This document shows, piece after piece, positions 22,169 to 30,219 of a DNA stretch of 64,000 nt. The notes under the pieces are model-generated. The model had not been told where the DNA came from and did not search any database. It saw nothing but the letters and a program-made list of their open reading frames with translations. Source of the DNA: Terriglobales bacterium (GTDB lineage Bacteria > Acidobacteriota > Terriglobia > Terriglobales > Acidobacteriaceae); assembly GCA_025462725.1 (NCBI GenBank), contig JAOAPE010000011.1, positions 372,001-436,000 of the forward strand. The letters are read 5' to 3'. The position numbers and the translations under genes were made by a program. How positions within the stretch are numbered: the first letter of the stretch is position 1; each line of letters starts with the position of its first letter.

Positions 22169-23158
22169 CTAGTCACCCTCTTGTTCGCTGATGCGAAACA
22201 CGTCTAACCCGCGCTCTCGGCAATACTTTTCGATGATGGCAAACCATTGCTCGTCGAGCTTTCTGTGATCCTCGAAAGAAGTAGCGGGAGAGAGAACTCT
22301 GCCGATCAGTTCGTATTCGGAGTAGAGCGTGATCGGCTGAACTTTCCCTTCAGCAACATCATAGTAAAGGCTAAAAGATCGGCTCTCAGCCTCTGAATAA
22401 CTGGCCGTTAGTTCTACTACGTAAGAGATTCCACCAAACAGCGTGACTAGCGCCCAACCTTTATGCATCCCTGTGTTGAGGTGAATGTTGACGCTGTGCT
22501 GGATGGGCGTTCTAAGCTGACTTGCAGCAAAATCAGTATTGCTGAAGATTCGGATTGGGCACGGTTCGTCCTGCCCAAGCAAATACTTCCTCAATTGTTC
22601 GAATTGGACATGTCTGGCAAAATCGATGCCGTACTCGTAAGCCAGTGTGACAAAGGCGATCTTTGCCGCGGTTCTTCGGGCGGCTTGAGTAAATGCAAAG
22701 AGTGGCCGTTGCTCAGAAACCGGTTGAAAGGTGAGATCTCTGGGCAAGCCAACTTCTGTCATACGTTCGCCACGTTTCTTTCCAGCTTGAACGAATCGCT
22801 CGGCTGCCTCGTTCGTTGTAAAGAATCCGTGCCTTACCTTGCCTCCATCGCTCGTCTTAACTTGCTGGACGAAATCATGAAGTTCGACTGTCCCATCAGG
22901 CCTGAGCTTTGCGTCAACGTTCATCCCTTCAATCTCGACAGTGACCTTCGCGCTCGGTATTTGACCGTCACGATTAGGGATGCCAAAGATATGACGAGCT
23001 GTAATTGTGGCGTTGGCTACCTCTCCTTCAAAACGGGAACAGTGCTCATTGTGCGGCTTACAACTTCCTTGCTTCAGCTCAAGCTTTGAGCCTACGAACG
23101 CAGGGAAAACATGCTCGTCGGTTAGGTTGTCCTTCGTCCCGCAGAATACGCACGGCAT
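22169..23158 (-). CDS. HNH-like endonuclease domain protein (EHVFP type)
   Basis: In this 329-residue protein the N-terminal 55 residues have the treble-clef nuclease pattern CVFCG...LTDEHVFP...SCKPHNEHCSRFE: two zinc-binding Cys pairs around a Glu-His. The rest, about 270 residues, is a mixed alpha/beta region of unknown function. It is convergent with the zinc-finger remnant. The ATG at 23158 is chosen; a TTG at 23188 would add 10 residues. A related but distinct protein is encoded next to it. Confidence 0.72.
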   Translation of the reverse strand: MPCVFCGTKDNLTDEHVFPAFVGSKLELKQGSCKPHNEHCSRFEGEVANATITARHIFGIPNRDGQIPSAKVTVEIEGMNVDAKLRPDGTVELHDFVQQVKTSDGGKVRHGFFTTNEAAERFVQAGKKRGERMTEVGLPRDLTFQPVSEQRPLFAFTQAARRTAAKIAFVTLAYEYGIDFARHVQFEQLRKYLLGQDEPCPIRIFSNTDFAASQLRTPIQHSVNIHLNTGMHKGWALVTLFGGISYVVELTASYSEAESRSFSLYYDVAEGKVQPITLYSEYELIGRVLSPATSFEDHRKLDEQWFAIIEKYCRERGLDVFRISEQEGD

Positions 23159-23255
23159 AAGGATGTGAGTATACGGGTCAGCCCCCAACCCTTGTTTTCG
23201 GATTCGGGATTTCCGCCCGCCGGTTATCGCTGCAGAGTCCTGCTTACAGAGAGAA

Positions 23256-24137
23256 TCACTCAGTTATCTTCTTCACAGTCGTTGGATGACCCGTGAAGAT
23301 CCAGCCACTTGGATCGGTGTCCCCGGATCTTTGCGCTGCCTTCTCCATCATGTCTCGTGTTGCACCTTCATCCGGCTTCTTGATCTCGATATTAGGATTT
23401 ACTGAATCGCGAGTCATTTGAGATCGGTTACGGAAATCAATCGGGTATCCCGAGGCAATCGGATTGACGGAAAGGTGTAGGTCCACTGTGCCAGCATATT
23501 CGAATGGGTATTGCGCCCAATGGTGGATTGGAGTCAGTCTGTTATCTGACAGATCTCCCCATGAGATTACAGTTCCGAGCGGCCAGAATGTGAACTCTGC
23601 GACTATGTTTTGTTTACCAGTTGTCAGGTCAATGTGCGCGCTTACGCCTGACTTGCGGCTTGATCGCATGTTTGACGCGAACATATAAATGGCAATGTCT
23701 TTCGGGATAGCTGTGTTTGTCCGTGACTTGATAAACGGCCCTATCCAATCATTTGCACTCGCAAACCCCGGTCCGTTTGCAGTGACAAACTGAAGCATCA
23801 CCTGTTTAAGTATCGGCAGAGGGCGTCTCAGGCCCAAAAGTGAGATGCTATGAAACTCACGAACGTTCCCAATGCGTTCCGCGACTCGGCGTGCCAGATC
23901 AACGTATGCGCCGCCGTACAATCTTCCCGACTGGTTGTTGCATCGTTCGCACAGACTGCGGAAGTACACACCATGCTGAAATTGTTCACCCTGATTCCAT
24001 GTCAGTTCTTCGCAGCGTCTGTCAATTTCCATTAGGAAAAGAGGGCAGTCGTTGAAAGCAGCTTCTGGAGGGATATGCTCCTTAGAAAGCTTCCCGTACT
24101 TGTTACACAGCCAACAATGGCCTTCCGGAGCGGGCAT
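23256..24137 (-). CDS. HNH-like endonuclease domain protein (EHIPP type)
   Basis: This 293-residue protein opens with CWLCNKYGKLSKEHIPP and later CERCNNQSG (about residues 62-70), the zinc and His-Asn elements of HNH-type nucleases. The remainder is unassigned. It shares the N-terminal design of the gene immediately downstream but little else, suggesting two diverged members of one class. A TATAAT box lies 9 bases before the ATG with no ribosome site, so the mRNA may be leaderless. Confidence 0.72.
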   Translation of the reverse strand: MPAPEGHCWLCNKYGKLSKEHIPPEAAFNDCPLFLMEIDRRCEELTWNQGEQFQHGVYFRSLCERCNNQSGRLYGGAYVDLARRVAERIGNVREFHSISLLGLRRPLPILKQVMLQFVTANGPGFASANDWIGPFIKSRTNTAIPKDIAIYMFASNMRSSRKSGVSAHIDLTTGKQNIVAEFTFWPLGTVISWGDLSDNRLTPIHHWAQYPFEYAGTVDLHLSVNPIASGYPIDFRNRSQMTRDSVNPNIEIKKPDEGATRDMMEKAAQRSGDTDPSGWIFTGHPTTVKKITE

Positions 24138-24146
24138 ATGTTGGAC

Positions 24147-24152
24147 ATTATA
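24147..24152 (-). promoter_or_regulatory. TATAAT -10 box, probable leaderless start
   Basis: A perfect TATAAT on the minus strand lies 9 bases before the ATG of the HNH-like gene. Transcription would start within a few bases of the ATG. The -35 region is weak. Confidence 0.5.
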
Positions 24153-24233
24153 AGTTGCACGAGCAATTGACTAAATTCCCATTGTTGAACCGGAACAACA
24201 TGAAATGAGTGCCCTAAGTGCTACGCTTGTGCA

Positions 24234-24542
24234 ATGGCGAAATTAGGCGAAGGTTCATTTGCTGATTTGAACGCTGGCATTATGCCAACGCGCATCATTG
24301 TTACCCTGGGCCCTGAGGGGTGGGAAGCCTCGGTTTTTGACTTTGATAGCAAACCACCACTGGGTCGCCACAGAGTTTGGGGCCCCGAAACCCATTCTGA
24401 AAAGGAAGATGCCATGCGGGCTGTGGAGGGCGCTGGCCGTGAGTACTGTAAGGATTACAAAACAGTACTAGCCTGGGTAGATTCCCCATTTATGATGGTG
24501 TCCGTCCCGCCTCCATTAGATACACCCACCAACGAGAAGTGA
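24234..24542 (+). CDS. Hypothetical protein (102 aa)
   Basis: This small protein has a central strand-turn pattern (RIIVTLGPEGWEASVFDF) and an acidic helical C-terminal half (SEKEDAMRAVEGAGREY). No known domain is recognised. No ribosome site is seen before the ATG. Another small gene starts 14 bases after its stop, so the two may form a pair, but there is no evidence that they are toxin and antitoxin. Confidence 0.5.
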   Translation: MAKLGEGSFADLNAGIMPTRIIVTLGPEGWEASVFDFDSKPPLGRHRVWGPETHSEKEDAMRAVEGAGREYCKDYKTVLAWVDSPFMMVSVPPPLDTPTNEK

Positions 24543-24556
24543 GCAAAGACTTTTGA

Positions 24557-24916
24557 ATGCCTAACCTGCGTATCTCGACCGTCTATGAAAACCTTGAGGC
24601 CTCTGACATTGAGAGCGTCGAGTTTCTTCGAGCGATGGAGCAAGCGTTTACTTCATTGGATGGACAATACTCGTTAATTGAGGATGATCGCTCCAAAGAT
24701 GGCTTTGTAGTATTTCTGAGCTTCGATGCCTGCAGTGACGATGAGACGGCAGTCTCTGCTGTGCTTAACTTCCATGAAGCCGAGACAGATGCCGATTACC
24801 ATCTAATGAGCTGGCTCGGGCATTTCACCACTTCAAAGTATCTCCTTCGAGCAGATTCGCTGGTAATGCAGATCCATGAAGAGGTTGTCAGGCGAATGAA
24901 GCAGGGATGGGTTTGA
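24557..24916 (+). CDS. Hypothetical protein (119 aa)
   Basis: An acidic, soluble alpha/beta protein (MPNLRISTVYENLEASD, VVFLSFDACSDDETAV) without a recognised domain. It is separated from the preceding gene by 14 bases and converges on the next gene with a 17-base gap. It is likely co-transcribed with its upstream neighbour as element cargo. Confidence 0.5.
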   Translation: MPNLRISTVYENLEASDIESVEFLRAMEQAFTSLDGQYSLIEDDRSKDGFVVFLSFDACSDDETAVSAVLNFHEAETDADYHLMSWLGHFTTSKYLLRADSLVMQIHEEVVRRMKQGWV

Positions 24917-24933
24917 TGAAAGGTGCGAGTCCT

Positions 24934-25338
24934 TCACATTAGCCACTTCTTTCTTATTTGTTGGAGCTCTTGCTCGACCTCTGGCGAAGAGAAGTTATGG
25001 ATTATCCAGCCAATGAACCTACCGAACAGTGAACGTCGATTTTGATCAAGGTAAGGCATCACAAAGTCGCCGCTCTGATCTCTCAGCTTCTCTCCTGTCT
25101 TGGGATCCTCTGGCACTTCCAAAAGTGCGATAAATTGCATCATTGCCGAGAAGCCTCGGTCGCTATCAGAAAGATAGATTTCTGTGATCTTTTGAATGTT
25201 GTGTAGGATCGCAGATTCCCGTTCGTTGTCGATGAGGCGTTTCAGCAGTCCGGGATGTTTGTCGAATGCTAGTTGCAACTTTGAATCTCTCATCGCTACC
25301 TGCAAGATGCTCTCAGTTTCGGCGCTCTGATCGTTCAT
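24934..25338 (-). CDS. Hypothetical helical protein (134 aa)
   Basis: This all-helical, soluble protein has acidic and basic blocks and ends in EVEQELQQIRKKWLM. GAGGGGG lies five bases before the ATG. No domain is recognised and no catalytic motif is seen. It is isolated on the minus strand between plus-strand genes of the cargo block. Confidence 0.55.
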   Translation of the reverse strand: MNDQSAETESILQVAMRDSKLQLAFDKHPGLLKRLIDNERESAILHNIQKITEIYLSDSDRGFSAMMQFIALLEVPEDPKTGEKLRDQSGDFVMPYLDQNRRSLFGRFIGWIIHNFSSPEVEQELQQIRKKWLM

Positions 25339-25534
25339 GGTTTCCCCCTCGGTGACCCCGGTTGTGCCACAACATACGTACCTGCTCAGGGCATGTTATT
25401 CCATGTTCATCGGTATTTCTAACACGTAGGGCATTCAACACGATAACCAACGCAGGCTTCGTTCTGAGTTGCGCTTCCCTCGGGAATCTTCATAGATTGC
25501 GCTTCGCGTGCGGGAGATGTACTCTGGCGCCGCC

Positions 25535-26098
25535 ATGAATTTGAAAGCCTGCTCAGCTATAGCATTGCTGCTGATGTTCTCGGCAACCGCTGCCGTTGCG
25601 GGCCGGGGACATTCATCTGGACGCCGCTCGTCATCACGAAGCTATACCTCGCACTCACGTTCCTACAGTAGCGGACGCAGCCACTCCTACAGTTCGAGAT
25701 CGTATTCAACACGTTCCTCATCCCGTCCTGTGCATGTTAGGAGCTATACCCGAAGAAACGGTACTGCGGTCGCCGCGCATACTCGTTCTTATGCCGGCAC
25801 CGGGTCGCGGTCGTATTCTTCGCAACGCAGCAGCAGCTCTTACTCGCGAATTACTCATGCCACAGGTCGGTCAGCAACTCATTCCGGCGCAAAGCGTAGC
25901 GCTGCGGCAAAGGATTCCTTCAAACGGCAAAGCCCGTGCCCGTCTACTGGTCGAAGTTCGGGGGCTTGTCCTGGATATGTAATAGATCACGTGCGCCCGT
26001 TAGCGTGCGGAGGAGCGGACGCCGCCAGCAATATGCAGTGGCAAACCATTGCGGCAGGTAAAGCAAAAGACAAGACGGAACGACGGGGATGCCGCTGA
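25535..26098 (+). CDS. Secreted Ser/Arg-rich protein with C-terminal HNH-like nuclease motif
   Basis: The 187-residue precursor has a clear signal peptide (hydrophobic core about 6-21, cleavage after AVA near 22). A low-complexity region made largely of Ser, Arg, Tyr and His follows (about 23-125). The C-terminal block reads CPSTGR, GACPGYVIDHVRPLACGG, SNMQWQT: the His-containing ββα-metal pattern of small HNH nucleases (DHVxPLxxGG...NxQ). An exported DNase is therefore plausible, with the SR-rich region as a disordered linker or DNA/wall-binding part. The start is chosen at the signal peptide; no ribosome site is evident. Confidence 0.7.
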   Translation: MNLKACSAIALLLMFSATAAVAGRGHSSGRRSSSRSYTSHSRSYSSGRSHSYSSRSYSTRSSSRPVHVRSYTRRNGTAVAAHTRSYAGTGSRSYSSQRSSSSYSRITHATGRSATHSGAKRSAAAKDSFKRQSPCPSTGRSSGACPGYVIDHVRPLACGGADAASNMQWQTIAAGKAKDKTERRGCR

Positions 26099-26169
26099 TC
26101 GCGAATTAGCAAGAGCCAGTAACCATAACATTGACTTGATTTCTACTCAGGAGTACGGTTTCAGCCGCT

Positions 26170-26631
26170 ATGCCAAAGCGAAACTTCCTAATCGGCTGCG
26201 TGATTGTCCTGGTCCTTGTCTCGGTTGCAGTACTTCATGGGAGCGGCACACTGGCTTCCGCGAAGGAAACCGAAATAGATTTCTATGACTCGACTGGTAC
26301 AGCCATTGCATATGCCGACCTCGAAGATGAGGCCACAATTTATCTATGGTCAGGTAAGCCCGTCGGGTATATCGAAGATGATCATGTTTACGGGTTTAAT
26401 GGAAAACATCTGGCTTGGTTCGAAAAAGGACGGATCTACGACAAGAACGGCGCTCTTGCCGGAGCGCCTGCGGATGATTTCGTTACTCCTCCAAAGATCG
26501 CACCATTTAAGAGCTTCAAGCAGTTCAAACCCTTCAAGTCGTTTCAAGCATTTGCACCTTTTAAACCGTCACTGGTTGATAGGTGGTCGAAAACAAAACT
26601 CACCCTTATTCTCGCAGCCGGCATTCGGTAA
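26170..26631 (+). CDS. Secreted 4-fold beta-flower-like protein with FK repeats
   Basis: A signal peptide or anchor (FLIGCVIVLVLVSVAVL, about 6-22) precedes a region of repeated short strands (YDSTGTAIAYAD, TIYLWSGKPVGYI, VYGFNGKHLAWF, IYDKNGALAG). This fits the '4-fold beta flower' architecture of small secreted proteins. Near the C-terminus is a tandem run of FK-containing triplets (KSFKQFKPFKSFQ), an unusual amphipathic patch that could contact membrane or nucleic acid. It follows the HNH protein and may be functionally linked. Confidence 0.55.
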   Translation: MPKRNFLIGCVIVLVLVSVAVLHGSGTLASAKETEIDFYDSTGTAIAYADLEDEATIYLWSGKPVGYIEDDHVYGFNGKHLAWFEKGRIYDKNGALAGAPADDFVTPPKIAPFKSFKQFKPFKSFQAFAPFKPSLVDRWSKTKLTLILAAGIR

Positions 26632-26691
26632 AGTGTCGGTATGCTGATTATCCACGGTGAAACCTCGTAGCCGGGGCGTAGGAGTATTTAT

Positions 26692-27063
26692 ATGACATGG
26701 TGGCAAGCCACGATTGCCTTCGCTGCTCTCATCTACTTCATTGATCAATACCTTCTCAAGCCACTTCGACGCGAAATCGAGGTCCTCAAGAGAAACAATG
26801 AACAGTTACAACAAACACTCTTCGCAGATAAGAACGAGCTGGACAGCCGGACTGAGAGAGCTCGCAGCCAGCTCACCGAGCAGCTCGGCATGACTCAAAT
26901 CGCTGCCGACCAGCGCTTAATTTACAACGTCCTATTCACCCATCCAGAGGAACTTGAGAAGGATTACGCGATGGGTACTTCGCTACTGGCTAAACGCAAT
27001 TGGGCCGCCAGATTGTTCCACCACTCCGAACGTCAAACAGAAGAGCAGCACAGCGCGTCCTGA
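26692..27063 (+). CDS. Membrane-anchored coiled-coil protein (123 aa)
   Basis: One N-terminal membrane segment (about 4-20, WQATIAFAALIYFIDQY) is followed by a long charged helix (REIEVLKRNNEQLQQTL) likely to form a coiled coil. GGAG lies seven bases before the ATG. No domain is recognised. It converges directly on the next gene, with the two stop codons adjacent. Confidence 0.6.
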   Translation: MTWWQATIAFAALIYFIDQYLLKPLRREIEVLKRNNEQLQQTLFADKNELDSRTERARSQLTEQLGMTQIAADQRLIYNVLFTHPEELEKDYAMGTSLLAKRNWAARLFHHSERQTEEQHSAS

Positions 27064-29418
27064 TTACTTCGTTTTACTTTGAGTAAGATATTTAAGCAGG
27101 CTCGGACTGGTGAGAGCCTTAGCTCCCATATTTTCGACGAGCGGGATTGCTGCCGCACCGGCTGCGATTGCGGGGTGTCCCGTAACGAGAGCTGCTCCTC
27201 CCGTAGCTAAAGCACCCCAGTCTTTGGTTGATACATTGACTGCTCCGGTTCCGGAAGGGTTCGAGTTGCTGGTCACTTTCTGGGCCACCTTGCCCAACAT
27301 CCTGAGATTTCTTGCGCCTTCCTCGCCGACCATCGCTTGTAGAACATCGACCGGCATCCTCGACAGTTTGGAATTGAGATTCTTCAAATCCAGTACGCCG
27401 CTCTTGTCGTTTATTAGGTTCTCGACAAACTGTCGTTGAAAAGCACCTTCCATCGTTCCCCCATCTTGCAAACTGGACAACGTCTGCCTTACATGCCGAG
27501 CAAGTTCTGGCTTTCCTACTAGATTTGCCGGGAGCCCGGAGGGGTACTGCGTCCGCACCGCTTGATAATAAGGGTGCTGCGGATTGTCGTATGTGCTCTT
27601 AATGCTGTCCCAAATCTTGTTGGCATTTCTGAACTGAGCTAGATCAGCACCGGAGAGACCATTGCCGGAACTCGTCATTGCACCATCAATCTTGCCGACC
27701 ATCTGCTGAATCCATGCTTCGCTTCGTCCCTTCACCACGTCTGGGTTGTTGCGGTAAAAGTCCATCAAATCGGAACGCAATTGATGGAGTTCCGTCCAAG
27801 ACATTGACTTGTTCGCGGACACTTGTCTTGAGCTTTGCGTAATTGCATTACCCGAATTGTCGGTGAACTCGGGGCTCGCTGAGGTCACGTTCTTTGTTGG
27901 GCGCTTCGCTAGATCTTCAAGTATTCCCCAAGCCTGTTTGGGCTTTAGTTCTGGGTGTTCCTCGTAGTAAGACTTATTCTGGTCGATGATCTTCTGAGCT
28001 TCAGCTTGGACAGTTCCGGTCACGTCAACTTTGTTCGCGCCGATGCTGCGATCCAGTTCTTGAAAGGCTTGAGTGGCTACACCTTTCCGCGCCTCAAGGT
28101 GGCTCTTGAGTGCGGCTTGCATCTGTGCGCCAATAACTTCGCGCGGTGCGGAATCACCAGAATACTTTTCTGCTTCCGAATTAGCCCACTTCTCCAACGA
28201 TGCGAGATTTGATTTCTGATTCTCCGAGAATCGACCGGCACCTCCCAGAGAGCGCTCAAGTAATCTCTTTGCGGAAGCAGGACCTCCCGCTTCAGTTGCG
28301 TCCGCTAAGTCCAGATTCACGCCTTTAGACCTTGCTGCGTCTAATACCTCTTGCCGTGTGAACTGCTCACCTACGGGCTTCTCTGCCATACGAGCAGCCA
28401 TTGCTCCGCGTGGGCTTGGTACCGCGTCGGCAACAGCCCGTGGAACTTGGGAGACTGGAGTCCGCATCGCTTTCGGGGAAATTGTTTCTCCCACTCCCGC
28501 CGCTCCACCAGCTGCCATTGCCCCGCCTTGTAGCCTCTGCCTCCATGCTTCGGGCGTGTTTTCTGTCCCCGCTGACACCACCTCGCCTGCGCCTTGTGCG
28601 CCAAAACCTGCCGCCGCCGTTCCGGTGACCGCTTTAGCTACTTTTCCAATGGCTCCGGGTATCTTTCCCGCCGCTCCGATTGCCATAGTTCCCGCTGCAA
28701 GAGGAGAGGTAAAAGAGGAAGCTGTATCTGATGTGTCTTGTATTGTTCCGCGCGCGAATTCCCTTATAGCGGCATGGACAGGAGATTCTTCCGGAAATGA
28801 TTTCAGCGTCTTATCAAGTTGCTCAGGGGTCATTCCCGTTAAAGCGCCAACAAAGGTGTCTTTGCTGATGATTCCCTTGTTCGCCCAATTCCACATCTGC
28901 TTAATCATTCCGGGGTGGTCAGAGTTAGGATCTGGATTCTCAGGTGTCGGGTGTAGCCCGTTCGTGTCTTCCAGTTTGTATCCAGCAGGAAGTGGAGGAA
29001 TAACCGATGCCTGCTCGGGCGTAGAACTCACCGCTCCGGCTTGCTTTGCCAATGCAGCATAGTCAACCGAGGAGCCGGGTGGAATGGGGACATTCTGTCG
29101 TTGCATCGCTTCGAGCGTCGAACCTTTGGGAATGGGAACGGCACTCGGCGGTTTCACATTCATTACCTTTGCAATCATTTCAATGGTTGAGCCTTCAGGG
29201 AAAACGTGAATAACCCCCCGCTCGTCTTGAACCCTGATCTCCCGAGTGTGGTTGATTTGAGTCCCGTCAGGGCGAGTTGAACTAGTTGCCCCATATCGCT
29301 TCGCGAGCGCCTCGTAATCTGGCTGTACGAGTTTGTAGCCCTTCGGTAGCGGCGGAATCGGCTGTTCTAACTTGTAGCCGGGTGGAAGTGGCGGAATGCC
29401 TTGTGGGTTAGTTGCCAT
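27064..29418 (-). CDS. Large phage-type protein with PPLPxGYKL repeats, possible internal or ejection protein
   Basis: This is a 784-residue protein. The N-terminus carries at least three copies of the motif PPLPxGYKL(E/V) (about residues 9, 22 and 140). A glycine/alanine-rich hydrophobic stretch (about 240-320) and a long helical region follow, ending in a hydrophobic Ala/Gly-rich tail. Long helical proteins with Ala/Gly membrane-active patches are typical of podovirus internal-virion or DNA-ejection proteins; the repeat motif has a phage-structural flavour. No catalytic motif is seen. AGAGG lies before the ATG. It is the last gene of the right-hand minus-strand module with terS. Confidence 0.55.
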   Translation of the reverse strand: MATNPQGIPPLPPGYKLEQPIPPLPKGYKLVQPDYEALAKRYGATSSTRPDGTQINHTREIRVQDERGVIHVFPEGSTIEMIAKVMNVKPPSAVPIPKGSTLEAMQRQNVPIPPGSSVDYAALAKQAGAVSSTPEQASVIPPLPAGYKLEDTNGLHPTPENPDPNSDHPGMIKQMWNWANKGIISKDTFVGALTGMTPEQLDKTLKSFPEESPVHAAIREFARGTIQDTSDTASSFTSPLAAGTMAIGAAGKIPGAIGKVAKAVTGTAAAGFGAQGAGEVVSAGTENTPEAWRQRLQGGAMAAGGAAGVGETISPKAMRTPVSQVPRAVADAVPSPRGAMAARMAEKPVGEQFTRQEVLDAARSKGVNLDLADATEAGGPASAKRLLERSLGGAGRFSENQKSNLASLEKWANSEAEKYSGDSAPREVIGAQMQAALKSHLEARKGVATQAFQELDRSIGANKVDVTGTVQAEAQKIIDQNKSYYEEHPELKPKQAWGILEDLAKRPTKNVTSASPEFTDNSGNAITQSSRQVSANKSMSWTELHQLRSDLMDFYRNNPDVVKGRSEAWIQQMVGKIDGAMTSSGNGLSGADLAQFRNANKIWDSIKSTYDNPQHPYYQAVRTQYPSGLPANLVGKPELARHVRQTLSSLQDGGTMEGAFQRQFVENLINDKSGVLDLKNLNSKLSRMPVDVLQAMVGEEGARNLRMLGKVAQKVTSNSNPSGTGAVNVSTKDWGALATGGAALVTGHPAIAAGAAAIPLVENMGAKALTSPSLLKYLTQSKTK

Positions 29419-29513
29419 TGTGATTTCCTCTTTATTCTTCCTGACTTGAATTATTCAGAACCTGTAAAACGCATTGAGCGTCTTAGCCACCGCAGGCGGA
29501 GTGCCGAAGGTGA

Positions 29514-29747
29514 CTACATTTCGAGAGAGGGAGTAGTCAGTTCCCTTGAACCTGAAAACTCCCGCCCATGAACAGCCGAAGAGAGAGAGGCGGGTTTGGT
29601 CTCCTCAGGACCGACAGGCGTTTCGTTATCCGCAAAGTTGCCCACAAATAATGACTGGAAGAACCTTATCCACTGGTAAGTGAATAGTCCTGTGTCGTCC
29701 AGAACGTGATCCCGGAACGGTGGGTTTATTGGAATGTGCTGTTGCAT
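29514..29747 (-). CDS. Small phage structural-like protein (77 aa)
   Basis: The N-terminal part reads DHVLDDTGLFTYQWIRFFQSLF, matching a motif frequent in small phage proteins near neck or tail genes (NGLLTxPWxxFFQxL). GGAGAAG precedes the ATG. After the stop, the -1 frame remains open to about 29455 and reads plausibly (VTFGTPPAVAKTL), so a frameshifted C-terminal extension is possible, but it could be chance. It supports a phage origin for the right module. Confidence 0.55.
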   Translation of the reverse strand: MQQHIPINPPFRDHVLDDTGLFTYQWIRFFQSLFVGNFADNETPVGPEETKPASLSSAVHGREFSGSRELTTPSLEM

Positions 29748-29767
29748 ATCTCTTCTCCAAATCGAAA

Positions 29768-29784
29768 AGCGCCCCGAAGGCGCT
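29768..29784 (-). terminator. Hairpin terminator
   Basis: On the minus strand AGCGCC-TTCG-containing loop-GGCGCT is followed by TTTT, a compact intrinsic terminator between the small gene cluster and the structural-like genes. Confidence 0.6.
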
Positions 29785-29813
29785 CTGTAGTTCGTTTTAA
29801 TTGTGTCGAAGCC

Positions 29814-29960
29814 TTAGGTGCAGGGAAGCAGTTGATTACCTTGCAAGCGACACTCAGATTGCTTCTGCCCATCTGCACTAACGAAGATGAGCAAGAAATC
29901 AAACTTGTGCCTCCGTTCTAATTCCTCAAGCATTGCCCTCAGCTCGTCTCGTGCTTCCAT
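29814..29960 (-). CDS. Small hypothetical protein (48 aa)
   Basis: This small protein begins MEARDELRAMLEELERR (helix), followed by a hydrophobic strand FDFLLIFVSAD and a polar tail. GGAGG lies 8 bases before the ATG. It overlaps the end of the upstream gene by 35 bases. No family is recognised. It belongs to the small-gene cluster downstream of terS. Confidence 0.6.
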   Translation of the reverse strand: MEARDELRAMLEELERRHKFDFLLIFVSADGQKQSECRLQGNQLLPCT

Positions 29961-30219
29961 TGCGTTCTTCCTCCAACGCCATCACTCGCTTACGTCCCTC
30001 ATTCATGCGCCGGCATATCTCTTGCTTTGCCTTCGGCCAGAAAGGAGAAATCTCCATCTCCTTCATGTGCTCATGCGGTACCCCGTCGATGTTCCGCTGG
30101 CGCGCTGCAGCGACGGCTTCGTAAATACCTTCTGGCGGGCCGGTCAACTCCCAAGGAGCTTCTTTGCGGCGTTGCGCTTCTTTTAGCATCTCGTCTAACT
30201 CATCCTTGGCAGTATTCAT
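29926..30219 (-). CDS. Hypothetical phage-module protein (97 aa)
   Basis: A charged helical protein (KDELDEMLKEAQRRKEAP, then KAKQEICRRMNEGRKRV). Its ATG overlaps the TerS stop codon (ATGA), so it is probably expressed with TerS. No domain is recognised. It could modify packaging or bind the terminase, but this is only positional inference. Confidence 0.55.
   Translation of the reverse strand: MNTAKDELDEMLKEAQRRKEAPWELTGPPEGIYEAVAAARQRNIDGVPHEHMKEMEISPFWPKAKQEICRRMNEGRKRVMALEEERNGSTRRAEGNA

Noticed and set aside
24234-24916. A toxin-antitoxin pair
   Set aside because: Two small adjacent genes, but neither matches a known toxin or antitoxin fold, and no DNA-binding motif is seen.
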